From: Hippophae tibetana | Taxonomy: Eukaryota > Streptophyta > Magnoliopsida > Rosales > Elaeagnaceae | DNA: 64,000 nt | NCBI GenBank assembly: GCA_037013495.1 | Contig: JAZDXN010000030.1 | Span: forward strand, 186,001-250,000 | Direction: 5' to 3' | Shown: positions 40,469-54,761 of the stretch, piece by piece | Numbering within the stretch: position 1 is the stretch's first letter | Layout of the letters: each line of letters starts with the position of its first letter | Notes under the pieces: model-generated | The model's database searches: none | What the model was told of the DNA's origin: nothing | Seen by the model: the letters and a program-made list of their open reading frames with translations, nothing else | Program-made: the position numbers and the translations under genes

Positions 40469-42056
40469 ATGAGTTAATAAATATTTTACATATTTTGTTG
40501 ATATTTATTTGAATTCTTACTTTTATAATTAGGAATATGTCTAACAATTCTACAAACATAAATACAGATTGCCAAATTTCATAAATTATCACGATACAAA
40601 AATTACTCGTTTGCATGCGACCATGCAAACAATAAATTTGTGTGGTCCATTAGATTTTCAATTATATATATATTATCTTCTCCAAGTTCGATATGATGTA
40701 TTACCATTACTCTCCCTACAAACTACTTCTATATATAGGTTAATATAACTGAAAATCATTTTTTTTACCAACTAATTCAGAGTAAAATAAATTGGTTTAA
40801 TGTAATTTTCTCTACCAAATGTCATATTTTGTTTTGTAAAAATTAAAATATGTTAAATTTATATAAAATAAATAAACTCACTTTTACTATTTTATAACAA
40901 ATGTATTAAAAATGTTATAAATAAATAAATAATACATAAAGTTTTTTCTTTATGTGAAATAAAGCATATTAAATAAAATCACATATAAGTAGATACTATA
41001 AATATATATATTAGATTTAATGAAATCATTATTTACCAATTAAAAAAAGCTATTAGTGGTTGAAATATCATACATTCCACATGTATCTTAAAAGTAGGAG
41101 AAATTGGAAAACCAAGATTAAGAGACAAAGGGATTACCCTTTGTGGTGTCGATACCTTAGACATGATCGTGCAATATCCAACCAAATTATGCAGGTAATT
41201 GTTAAACTTATACAAATAAAACTAGATGATAATTTATACATACGTAATTTTAGTGTCATATTATGAGTTAATAAATATTTTACATATTTTGTTGACATTT
41301 ATTTGAATTCTTACTTTTATAATTAGGAATATGTCTAACAATTCTACAAACATAAATACAGATTGCCAAATTTCATAAATTATCACGATACAAAAATTAC
41401 TCGTTTGCATGCGACCATGCAAACAATAAATTTGTGTGGTCCATTAGATTTTCAATTATATATATATTATCTTCTCCAAGTTCGATATGATGTATTACCA
41501 TTACTCTCCCTACAAACTACTTCTATATATAGGTTAATATAACTGAAAATCATTTTTTTTACCAACTAATTCAGAGTAAAATAAATTGGTTTAATGTAAT
41601 TTTCTCTACCAAATGTCATATTTTGTTTTGTAAAAATTAAAATATGTTAAATTTATATAAAATAAATAAACTCACTTTTACTATTTTATAACAAATGTAT
41701 TAAAAATGTTATAAATAAATAAATAATACATAAAGTTTTTTCTTTATGTGAAATAAAGCATATTAAATAAAATCACATATAAGTAGATACTATAAATATA
41801 TATATTAGATTTAATGAAATCATTATTTACCAATTAAAAAAAGCTATTAGTGGTTGAAATATCATACATTCCACATGTATCTTAAAAGTAGGAGAAATTG
41901 GAAAACCAAGATTAAGAGACAAAGGGATTACCCTTTGTGGTGTCGATACCTTAGACATGATCGTGCAATATCCAACCAAATTATGCAGGTAATTGTTAAA
42001 CTTATACAAATAAAACTAGATGATAATTTATACATACGTAATTTTAGTGTCATATT
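40469..42056 (+). repeat. Single-monomer tandem copy: monomers 52 and 53
   Basis: The two 794-bp monomers share ATACCTTAGAC, GTTAAATTTATAT and ATAACAAATG. The only difference I noticed is TTGATATTT against TTGACATTT near the start of monomer 53; the same TTGACATTT also opens monomer 54. This looks like a very recent duplication. Confidence 0.85.
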
Positions 42057-42850
42057 ATGAGTTAATAAATATTTTACATATTTTGTTGACATTTATTTGA
42101 ATTCTTACTTTTATAATTAGGAATATGTCTAACAATTCTACAAACATAAATACGGATTGCCAAATTTCATAAATTATCACGATACAAAAATCACTCGTTT
42201 GCATGCGACCATGCAAACAATAAATTTGTGTGGTCCATTAGATTTTCAATTATATATATATTATCTTCTCCAAGTTCGATATGATGTATTACCATTACTC
42301 TCCCTACAAACTACTTCTATAAATAGGTTAATATAACTGAAAATCATTTTTTTTACCAACTAATTCAGAGTAAAATAAATTGGTTTAATGTAATTTTCTC
42401 TACCAAATGTCAAATTTTGTTTTGTAAAAATTAAAATATGTTAAAGTTATATAAAATAAATAAACTCACTTTTACTATTTTATAATAAATGTATTAAAAA
42501 AGTTATAAATAAATAAATAATACATAAAGTTTTTTCTTTATGTGAAATAAAGCATATTAAATAAAATCACATATAAGTAGATACTATAAATATATATATT
42601 AGATTTAATGAAATCATTATTTACCAATTAAAAAAAGCTATTAGTGGTTGAAATATCATACATTCCACATGTATCTTAAAAGTAGGAGAAATTGGAAAAC
42701 CAAGATTAAGAGACAAAGGGATTACCCTTTGTGGTGTCGATACCCTAGACATGATCGTGCAATATCCAACCAAATTATGCAGGTAATTGTTAAACTTATA
42801 CAAATAAAACTAGATGATAATTTATACATACGTAATTTTAGTGTCATATT
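42057..42850 (+). repeat. Monomer 54
   Basis: A type b copy with private AAAATCACTCG (about 42187), CTATAAATAGG (about 42317) and GTCAAATTTTG (about 42409). It shares TTAAAAAAGTTAT with monomers 55 and 56, so it appears to be the parent or a sister of that pair in the middle region. Confidence 0.8.
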
Positions 42851-44438
42851 ATGAGTTAATAAATATTTTTCATATTTTGTTGATATTTATTTGAATTCTT
42901 ACTTTTATAATTAGGAATATGTCTAAAATTCTACAAACATAAATACAGATTGCCAAATTTCATAAATTATCACGATACAAAAATTACTCGTTTGCATGCG
43001 ACCATGCAAACAATAAATTTGTATGGGCCATTAGATTTTCAATTATATATATATTATCTTCTCCAAGTTCGATATGATGTATTACCATTACTCTCCCTAC
43101 AAACTACTTCTATATATAGGTTAATATAACTGAAAATCATTTTTTTTTACCAACTAATTCAGAGTAAAATAAATTGGTTTAATGTAATTTTCTCTACCAA
43201 ATGTCTTATTTTGTTTTGTAAAAATTAAAATATGTTAAAGTTATATAAAATAAATAAACTCACTTTTACTATTTTATAATAAATGTATTAAAAAAGTTAT
43301 AAATAAATAAATAATACATAAAGTTTTTCCTTTATGTGAAATAAATCATATTAAATAAAATCACATATAAGTTTATACTATAAATATATATATTAGATTT
43401 AATGAAATCATTATTTACCAATTAAAAAAAGCTATTAGTGGTTGAAATATCATACATTCCACGTGTATCTTAAAAGTAGGAGAAATTGGAAAACCAAGAT
43501 TAAGAGACAAAGGGATTACCCTTTGTGGTGTCGATACCCTAGACATGATCGTGCAATATCCAACCAAATTATGCAGGTAATTGTTAAACTTATACAAATA
43601 AAACTAGATGATAATTTATACATACGTAATTTTAGTGTCATATTATGAGTTAATAAATATTTTTCATATTTTGTTGATATTTATTTGAATTCTTACTTTT
43701 ATAATTAGGAATATGTCTAAAATTCTACAAACATAAATACAGATTGCCAAATTTCATAAATTATCACGATACAAAAATTACTCGTTTGCATGCGACCATG
43801 CAAACAATAAATTTGTATGGGCCATTAGATTTTCAATTATATATATATTATCTTCTCCAAGTTCGATATGATGTATTACCATTACTCTCCCTACAAACTA
43901 CTTCTATATATAGGTTAATATAACTGAAAATCATTTTTTTTTACCAACTAATTCAGAGTAAAATAAATTGGTTTAATGTAATTTTCTCTACCAAATGTCT
44001 TATTTTGTTTTGTAAAAATTAAAATATGTTAAAGTTATATAAAATAAATAAACTCACTTTTACTATTTTATAATAAATGTATTAAAAAAGTTATAAATAA
44101 ATAAATAATACATAAAGTTTTTCCTTTATGTGAAATAAATCATATTAAATAAAATCACATATAAGTTTATACTATAAATATATATATTAGATTTAATGAA
44201 ATCATTATTTACCAATTAAAAAAAGCTATTAGTGGTTGAAATATCATACATTCCACGTGTATCTTAAAAGTAGGAGAAATTGGAAAACCAAGATTAAGAG
44301 ACAAAGGGATTACCCTTTGTGGTGTCGATACCCTAGACATGATCGTGCAATATCCAACCAAATTATGCAGGTAATTGTTAAACTTATACAAATCAAACTA
44401 GATGATAATTTATACATACGTAATTTTAGTGTCATATT
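42851..44438 (+). repeat. Single-monomer tandem copy: monomers 55 and 56
   Basis: Two 794-bp copies share a two-base deletion (GTCTAAAATTCT), GTATGGGCCATT, TTAAAAAAGTTAT and CCACGTGTATC. The one difference I noticed is CAAATAAAACTAG against CAAATCAAACTAG near the end. The shared deletion is offset by a longer T-run, which keeps the length at 794. Confidence 0.87.
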
Positions 44439-47400
44439 ATGAGTTAATAAATAATTTACATATTTTGTTGATATTTATTTGAATTATTACTTTTATAATT
44501 AGGAATATGTCTAACAATTCTACAAACATAAATACGGATTGCCAAATTTCATAAATTATCACGATACAAAAATTACTCGTTTGCATGCGACCATGCAAAC
44601 AATAAATTTGTGTGGTCCATTAGATTTTCAATTATATATTTATTATCTTCTCCAAGTTCGATATGATGTATTACCATTACTCTCCCTACAAACTACTTCT
44701 ATATATAGGTTAATATAACTGAAAATCATTTTTTTTTTACCAACTAATTCAGAGTAAAATAAATTGGTTTAATGTAATTTTCTCTACCAAATGTCATATT
44801 TTGTTTTGTAAAAATTAAAATATGTTAAAGTTATATAAAATAAATAAACTCACTTTTACTATTTTATAATAAATGTATTAAAAATGTTATAAATAAATAA
44901 ATAATACATAAAGTTTTTTCTTTATGTGAAATAAAGCATATTAAATAAAATCACATATAAGTAGATACTATAAATATATATATTAGATTTAATGAAATCA
45001 TTATTTACCAATTAAAAAAAGCTATTAGTGGTTGAAATATCATACATTCCACATGTATCTTAAAAGTAGGAGAAATTGGAAAACCAAGATTAAGAGACAA
45101 AGGGATTACCCTTTGTGGTGTCGATACCATAGACATGATCGTGCAATATCCAACCAAATTATGCAGGTAATTGTTAAACTTATACAAATAAAACTAGATG
45201 ATAATTTATACATACGTAATTTTAGTGTCATATTATGAGTTAATAAATATTTTTCATATTTTGTTGATATTTATTTGAATTCTTATTTTTATAATTAAGA
45301 ATATGTCTAACAATTCTACAAACATAAATACGGATTGCCAAATTTCATAAATTATCACGATACAAAAAATACTCGTTTGCATGCGACCATGCAAACAATA
45401 AATTTGTATGGTCCATTAGATTTTCAATTTTATATATATTATCTTCTACAAGTTCGATATGATGTATTACCATTACTCTCCCTACAAACTACTTCTATAT
45501 ATACGTCAATATAACTAAAAATCATTTTTTTTACCAACTAATTCAGAGTAAAATAAATTGGTTTAATGTAATTTTCTCTAGCAAATGTCTTATTTTGTTT
45601 TGCAATAATTAAAATATGTTAAAGTTATATAAAATAAATAAACTCAGTTTTACTATTTTATAATAAGTGTATTAAAAATGTTATAAATAAATAAATAATA
45701 CATAAAGTTTTTTCTTTATGTGAAATAAAGCATATTAAATAAAATCACATATAAGTAGATACTATAAATATATATATTAGATTTAATGAAATCATTATTT
45801 ACCAATTAAAAAAAGCTATTAGTGGCTGAAATATCATACATTCCACGTGTATCTTAAAAGTAGGAGAAATTGGAAAACCAAGATTAAGAGACAAAGGGAT
45901 TACCCTTTGTGGTGTCGATACCCTAGACATGATCGTGCAATATCCAACCAAATTATGCAGGTAATTGTTAAACTTATACAAATCAAACTAGATGATAATT
46001 TATACATACGTAATTTTAGTGTCATATTATGAGTTAATAAATATTTTACATATTTTGTTGATATTTATTTGAATTCTTACTTTTATAATTAGGAATATGT
46101 CTAACAATTCTACAAACATAAATACGGATTGCCAAATTTCATAAATTATCACGATACAAAAATTACTCGTTTGCATGCGACCATGCAAACAATAAATTTG
46201 TATGGTCCATTAGATTTTCAATTATATATATATTATCTTCTAAAAGTTCGATATGATGTATTACAATTATTCTCCATACAAACCACTTCTATATATAAGT
46301 TAATATAACTGAAAATCATTTTTTGACCAACTAATTCACAGTAAAATAAATTGCTTTAATGTAATTTTCTCTACCAAATGTCATATTTTGTTTTGTAAAA
46401 ATAAAAATATGTTAAAGTTATATAAAATAAATAAACTCACTTTTACTATTTTATAATAAATGTATTAAAAATGTTATAAATAAATAAATAATACATAAAG
46501 TTTTTTATTTATGTGAAATAAAGCATATTAAATAAAATCACATAAAAGTAGATACTATAAATATATATATTAGATTTAATGAAATCATTATTTACCAATT
46601 AAAAAAAGCTATTAGTGGTTGAAATATCATACATTCTACATGTATCTTAAAAGTAGGAGAAATTGGAAAACCAAGATTAAGAGACAAAGGGATTACCCTT
46701 TGTGGTGTCGATACCCTAGACATGATCGTGCAATATCCAACCAAATTATGCAGGTAATTGTTAAACTTATACAAATAAAACTAGATGATAATTTATACAT
46801 ACGTAATTTTAGTGTCATATTATGAATTAATAAATATTTTACATATTTTGTTGATATTTATTTGAATTCTTACTTTTATAATTAGGAATATGTCTAACAA
46901 TTCTACAAACATAAATACAGATTGCCAAATTTCATAAATTATCACGATACAAAAATTACTCGTTTGCATGCGACCATGCAAACAATAAATTTGTGTGGTC
47001 CATTAGATTTTCAATTATATATATATTATCTTCTCCAAGTTCGATATGATGTATTACCATTACTCTCCCTACAAACTACTTCTATATATAGGTTAATATA
47101 ACTGAAAATCATTTTTTGACCAACTAATTCAGAGTGAAATAAATTGGTTTAATGTAATTTTCTCTACCAAATGTCATATTTTGTTTTGTAAAAATTAAAA
47201 TATGTTAAAGTTATATAAAATAAATAAACTCACTTTTACTATTTTATAATAAATGTATTAAAAATGTTATAAATAAATAAATAATACATAAAGTTTTTTC
47301 TTTATGTGAAATAAAGCATATTAAATAAAATCACATAAAAGTGGATACTATAAATATATATATTAGATTTAATGAAATCATTATTTACCAATTAAAAAAA

Positions 47401-47614
47401 GCTATTAGTGGTTGAAATATCATACATTCCACATGTATCTTAAAAGTAGGAGAAATTGGAAAACCAAGATTAAGAGACAAAGGGATTACCCTTTGTGGTG
47501 TCGATACCCTAGACATGATCGTGCAATATCCAACCAAATTATGCAGGTAATTGTTAAACTTATACAAATAAAACAAGATGATAATTTATACATACGTAAT
47601 TTTAGTTTCATATT
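44439..47614 (+). repeat. Monomers 57-60
   Basis: Monomer 57 (796 bp) has lost the EcoRI site (GAATTATTAC) and has the longest T-run seen nearby. Monomer 58 opens as type a and ends with the CACGTG 3' block. Monomer 59 is type c with ATTCACAGTAAAAT, as in monomers 18 and 23. Monomers 59 and 60 share CACATAAAAGT. Monomer 60 has private AAACAAGATG and TTAGTTTCAT. Confidence 0.75.
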
Positions 47615-50600
47615 ATGAGTTAATAAATATTTTACATATTTTGTTGATATTTATTTGAATTCTTACTTTTATAATTAGGAATATGTGTAACAATTCTACA
47701 AACATAAATACAGATTGCCAAATTTCATAAATTATCACGATACAAAAATTACTCGTTTGCATGCGACCATGCAAACAATAAATTTGTGTGGTCCATTAGA
47801 TTTTCAATTATATATATATTATCTTCTCCAAGTTCGATATGATGTATTACCATTACTCTCCCTACAAACTACTTCTATATATAGGTTAATATAACTGAAA
47901 ATCATTTTTTTTACCAACTAATTCAGAGTAAAATAAATTGGTTTAATGTAATTTTCTCTACCAAATGTCATATTTTGTTTTGTAAAAATTAAAATATGTT
48001 AAAGTTATATAAAATAAATAAACTCACTTTTACTATTTTATAATAAATGTATTAAAAATGTTATAAATAAATAAATAATACATAAAGTTTTTTCTTTATG
48101 TGAAATAAAGCATATTAAATAAAATCACATATAAGTAGATACTATAAATATATATATTAGATTTAATGAAATCATTATTTACCAATTAAAAAAAGCTATT
48201 AGTGGCTGAAATATCATACATTCCACGTGTATCTTAAAAGTAGGAGAAATTGGAAAACCAAGATTAAGAGACAAAGGGATTACCCTTTGTGGTGTCGATA
48301 CCCTAGACATGATCGTGCAATATCCAACCAAATTATGCAGGTAATTGTTAAACTTATACAAATCAAACTAGATGATAATTTATACATACGTAATTTTAGT
48401 GTCATATTATGAGTTAATAAATATTTTACATATTTTGTTGATATTTATTTGAATTCTTACTTTTATAATTAGGAATATGTCTAACAATTCTACAAACATA
48501 AATACGGATTGCCAAATTTAATAAATTATCACGATACAAAAATTACTCGTTTGCATGCGACCATGCAAACAATAAATTTGTATGGTCCATTAGATTTTCA
48601 CTTTTATATATATTATCTTCTACATGTTCGATATGATGTATTACCATTACTCTCCCTACAAACCACTTCTATATATAAGTTAATATAACTGAAAATCATT
48701 TTTTTACCAACTAATTCAGAGTAAAATAAATTGCTTTAATGTAATTTTCTCTACCAAATGTCATATTTTGTTTTGTAAAAATTAAAATATGTTAAAGTTA
48801 TATAAAATAAATAAACTCACTTTTACTATTTTATAATAAATGTATTAAAAATGTTATTAATAAATAAATAATACATAAAGTTTTTTCTTTATGTGAAATA
48901 AATCATATTAAATAAAATCACATATAAGTAGATACTATAAATATATATATTAGATTTAATGAAATCATTATTTACCAATTAAAAAAAGCTATTAGTGGCT
49001 GAAATATCATACATTCCACGTGTATCTTAAAAGTAGGAGAAATTGGAAAACCAAGATTAATAGACAAAGGGATTACCCTTTGTGGTGTCGATACCCTAGA
49101 CATGATCGTGCAATATCCAACCAAATTATGCAGGTAATTGTTAAACTTATACAAATCAAACTAGATGATAATTTATACATACGTAATTTTAGTGTCATAT
49201 TATGAGTTAATAAATATTTTACATATTTTGTTGATATTTATTTGAATTCTTACTTTTATAATTAGGAATATGTCTAACAATTCTACAAACATAAATACGG
49301 ATTGCCAAATTTCATAAATTATCACGATACAAAAATTACTCGTTTGCATGCGACCATGCAAACAATAAATTTGTATGGTCCATTATATTTTCAATTATAT
49401 ATATATTATCTTCTACAAGTTCGATATGATGTATTACAATTATTCTCCATACAAACTACTTCTATATATAAGTTAATATAACTGAAAATCATTTTTTTAC
49501 CAACTAATTCAGAGTAAAATAAATTGCTTTAATGTAATTTTCTCTTCCAAATGTCATATTTTGTTTTGTAAAAATTAAAATATGTTAAAGTTATATAAAA
49601 TAAATAAACTCACTTTTACTATTTTATAATAAATGTATTAAAAATGTTATAAATAAATAAATAATACATAAAGTTTTTTCTTTATGTGAAATAAAGCATA
49701 TTAAATAAAATCACATATAAGTAGATACTATAAATATATATATATTAGATTTAATGAAATCATTATTTACCAATTAAAAAAAGCTATTAGTGGTTGAAAT
49801 ATCATACATTCCACATGTATCTTAAAAGTAGGAGAAATTGGAAAACCAAGATTAAGAGACAAAGGGATTACTCTTTGTGGTGTCGATACCCTAGACATGA
49901 TCGTGCAATATCCAACCAAATTATGCAGGTAATTGTTAAACTTATACAAATAAAACTAGATGATAATTTATACATACATAATTTTAGTGTCATATTATGA
50001 GTTAATAAATATTTTACATATTTTGTTGATATTTATTTGAATTCTTACTTTTATAATTAGGAATATGTGTAACAATTCTACAAACATAAATACAGATTGC
50101 CAAATTTCATAAATTATCACGATACAAAAATTACTCGTTTGCATGCGACCATGCAAACAATAAATTTGTGTGGTCCATTAGATTTTCAATTATATATATA
50201 TTATCTTCTCCAAGTTCGATATGATGTATTACCATTACTCTCCCTACAAACTACTTCTATATATAGGTTAATATAACTGAAAATCATTTTTTTTACCAAC
50301 TAATTCAGAGTAAAATAAATTGGTTTAATGTAATTTTCTCTACCAAATGTCATATTTTGTTTTGTAAAAATTAAAATATGTTAAAGTTATATAAAATAAA
50401 TAAACTCACTTTTACTATTTTATAATAAATGTATTAAAAATGTTATAAATAAATAAATAATACATAAAGTTTTTTCTTTATGTGAAATAAAGCATATTAA
50501 ATAAAATCACATATAAGTAGATACTATAAATATATATATTAGATTTAATGAAATCATTATTTACCAATTAAAAAAAGCTATTAGTGGCTGAAATATCATA

Positions 50601-53600
50601 CATTCCACGTGTATCTTAAAAGTAGGAGAAATTGGAAAACCAAGATTAAGAGACAAAGGGATTACCCTTTGTGGTGTCGATACCCTAGACATGATCGTGC
50701 AATATCCAACCAAATTATGCAGGTAATTGTTAAACTTATACAAATCAAACTAGATGATAATTTATACATACGTAATTTTAGTGTCATATTATGAGTTAAT
50801 AAATATTTTACATATTTTGTTGATATTTATTTGAATTCTTACTTTTATAATTAGGAATATGTCTAACAATTCTACAAACATAAATACGGATTGCCAAATT
50901 TAATAAATTATCACGATACAAAAATTACTCGTTTGCATGCGACCATGCAAACAATAAATTTGTATGGTCCATTAGATTTTCACTTTTATATATATTATCT
51001 TCTACATGTTCGATATGATGTATTACCATTACTCTCCCTACAAACCACTTCTATATATAAGTTAATATAACTGAAAATCATTTTTTTACCAACTAATTCA
51101 GAGTAAAATAAATTGCTTTAATGTAATTTTCTCTACCAAATGTCATATTTTGTTTTGTAAAAATTAAAATATGTTAAAGTTATATAAAATAAATAAACTC
51201 ACTTTTACTATTTTATAATAAATGTATTAAAAATGTTATTAATAAATAAATAATACATAAAGTTTTTTCTTTATGTGAAATAAATCATATTAAATAAAAT
51301 CACATATAAGTAGATACTATAAATATATATATTAGATTTAATGAAATCATTATTTACCAATTAAAAAAAGCTATTAGTGGCTGAAATATCATACATTCCA
51401 CGTGTATCTTAAAAGTAGGAGAAATTGGAAAACCAAGATTAATAGACAAAGGGATTACCCTTTGTGGTGTCGATACCCTAGACATGATCGTGCAATATCC
51501 AACCAAATTATGCAGGTAATTGTTAAACTTATACAAATCAAACTAGATGATAATTTATACATACGTAATTTTAGTGTCATATTATGAGTTAATAAATATT
51601 TTACATATTTTGTTGATATTTATTTGAATTCTTACTTTTATAATTAGGAATATGTCTAACAATTCTACAAACATAAATACGGATTGCCAAATTTCATAAA
51701 TTATCACGATACAAAAATTACTCGTTTGCATGCGACCATGCAAACAATAAATTTGTATGGTCCATTATATTTTCAATTATATATATATTATCTTCTACAA
51801 GTTCGATATGATGTATTACAATTATTCTCCATACAAACTACTTCTATATATAAGTTAATATAACTGAAAATCATTTTTTTACCAACTAATTCAGAGTAAA
51901 ATAAATTGCTTTAATGTAATTTTCTCTTCCAAATGTCATATTTTGTTTTGTAAAAATTAAAATATGTTAAAGTTATATAAAATAAATAAACTCACTTTTA
52001 CTATTTTATAATAAATGTATTAAAAATGTTATAAATAAATAAATAATACATAAAGTTTTTTCTTTATGTGAAATAAAGCATATTAAATAAAATCACATAT
52101 AAGTAGATACTATAAATATATATATATTAGATTTAATGAAATCATTATTTACCAATTAAAAAAAGCTATTAGTGGTTGAAATATCATACATTCCACATGT
52201 ATCTTAAAAGTAGGAGAAATTGGAAAACCAAGATTAAGAGACAAAGGGATTACTCTTTGTGGTGTCGATACCCTAGACATGATCGTGCAATATCCAACCA
52301 AATTATGCAGGTAATTGTTAAACTTATACAAATCAAACTAGATGATAATTTATACATACGTAATTTTAGTGTCATATTATGAGTTAATAAATATTTTACA
52401 TATTTTGTTGATATTTATTTGAATTCTTACTTTTATAATTAGGAATATGTCTAACAATTCTACAAACATAAATACGGATTGCCAAATTTAATAAATTATC
52501 ACGATACAAAAATTACTCGTTTGCATGCGACCATGCAAACAATAAATTTGTATGGTCCATTAGATTTTCACTTTTATATATATTATCTTCTACATGTTCG
52601 ATATGATGTATTACCATTACTCTCCCTACAAACCACTTCTATATATAAGTTAATATAACTGAAAATCATTTTTTTACCAACTAATTCAGAGTAAAATAAA
52701 TTGCTTTAATGTAATTTTCTCTACCAAATGTCATATTTTGTTTTGTAAAAATTAAAATATGTTAAAGTTATATAAAATAAATAAACTCACTTTTACTATT
52801 TTATAATAAATGTATTAAAAATGTTATTAATAAATAAATAATACATAAAGTTTTTTCTTTATGTGAAATAAATCATATTAAATAAAATCACATATAAGTA
52901 GATACTATAAATATATATATTAGATTTAATGAAATCATTATTTACCAATTAAAAAAAGCTATTAGTGGCTGAAATATCATACATTCCACGTGTATCTTAA
53001 AAGTAGGAGAAATTGGAAAACCAAGATTAATAGACAAAGGGATTACCCTTTGTGGTGTCGATACCCTAGACATGATCGTGCAATATCCAACCAAATTATG
53101 CAGGTAATTGTTAAACTTATACAAATCAAACTAGATGATAATTTATACATACGTAATTTTAGTGTCATATTATGAGTTAATAAATATTTTACATATTTGG
53201 TTGATATTTATTTGAATTCTTACTTTTATAATTAGGAATATGTCTAACAATTCTACAAACATAAATACGGATTGCCAAATTTCATAAATTATCACGATAC
53301 AAAAATTACTCGTTTGCATGCGACCATGCAAACAATAAATTTGTATGGTCCATTATATTTTCAATTATATATATATTATCTTCTACAAGTTCGATATGAT
53401 GTATTACAATTATTCTCCATACAAACTACTTCTATATATAAGTTAATATAACTGAAAATCATTTTTTTACCAACTAATTCAGAGTAAAATAAATTGCTTT
53501 AATGTAATTTTCTCTTCCAAATGTCATATTTTGTTTTGTAAAAATTAAAATATGTTAAAGTTATATAAAATAAATAAACTCACTTTTACTATTTTATAAT

Positions 53601-54761
53601 AAATGTATTAAAAATGTTATAAATAAATAAATAATACATAAAGTTTTTTCTTTATGTGAAATAAAGCATATTAAATAAAATCACATATAAGTAGATACTA
53701 TAAATATATATATATTAGATTTAATGAAATCATTATTTACCAATTAAAAAAAGCTATTAGTGGTTGAAATATCATACATTCCACATGTATCTTAAAAGTA
53801 GGAGAAATTGGAAAACCAAGATTAAGAGACAAAGGGATTACTCTTTGTGGTGTCGATACCCTAGACATGATCGTGCAATATCCAACCAAATTATGCAGGT
53901 AATTGTTAAACTTATACAAATAAAACTAGATGATAATTTATACATACATAATTTTAGTGTCATATTATGAGTTAATAAATATTTTACATATTTTGTTGAT
54001 ATTTATTTGAATTCTTACTTTTATAATTAGGAATATGTGTAACAATTCTACAAACATAAATACAGATTGCCAAATTTCATAAATTATCACGATACAAAAA
54101 TTACTCGTTTGCATGCGACCATGCAAACAATAAATTTGTGTGGTCCATTAGATTTTCAATTATATATATATTATCTTCTCCAAGTTCGATATGATGTATT
54201 ACCATTACTCTCCCTACAAACTACTTCTATATATAGGTTAATATAACTGAAAATCATTTTTTTTTACCAACTAATTCAGAGTAAAATAAATTGGTTTAAT
54301 GTAATTTTCTCTACCAAATGTCTTATTTTGTTTTGCAATAATTAAAATATGGTAAAGTTATATAAAATAAATAAAATCACTTTTACTATTTTATAATAAA
54401 TGTATTAAAAATGTTATAAATAAATAAATAATACATAAAGTTTTTTCTTTATGTGAAATAAATCATATTAAATAAAATCACATATAAGTAGATACTATAA
54501 ATATATATATTAGATTTAATGAAATCATTATTTACCAATTAAAAAAAGCTATTAGTGGCTGAAATATCATACATTCCACGTGTATCTTAAAAGTAGGAGA
54601 AATTGGAAAACCAAGATTAAGAGACAAAGGGATTACCCTTTGTGGTGTCGATACCCTAGACATGATCGTGCAATATCCAACCAAATTATGCAGGTAATTG
54701 TTAAACTTATACAAATCAAACTAGATGATAATTTATACATACGTAATTTTAGTGTCATATT
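47615..54761 (+). repeat. A-B-C / A-B-C' / B-C / A' higher-order pattern (monomers 61-69)
   Basis: A copies (61, 64, 69) carry ATATGTGTAACAAT. B copies (62, 65, 67) carry TTTAATAAATT, TTTTCACTTTTAT, GTTATTAATAAAT and TTAATAGACAAAG. C copies (63, 66, 68) carry CCATTATATTTTC, CTCTTCCAAATG, an extra TA in the TATATATA tract and ATTACTCTTTG. C copies 63 and 68 read ACATACATAATT, while 66 reads ACATACGTAATT with CAAATCAAACTAG. Offsets are 2382 bp (61 to 64) and 1588 bp (65 to 67). Each B copy is 793 bp and each C copy 795 bp. Confidence 0.88.
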
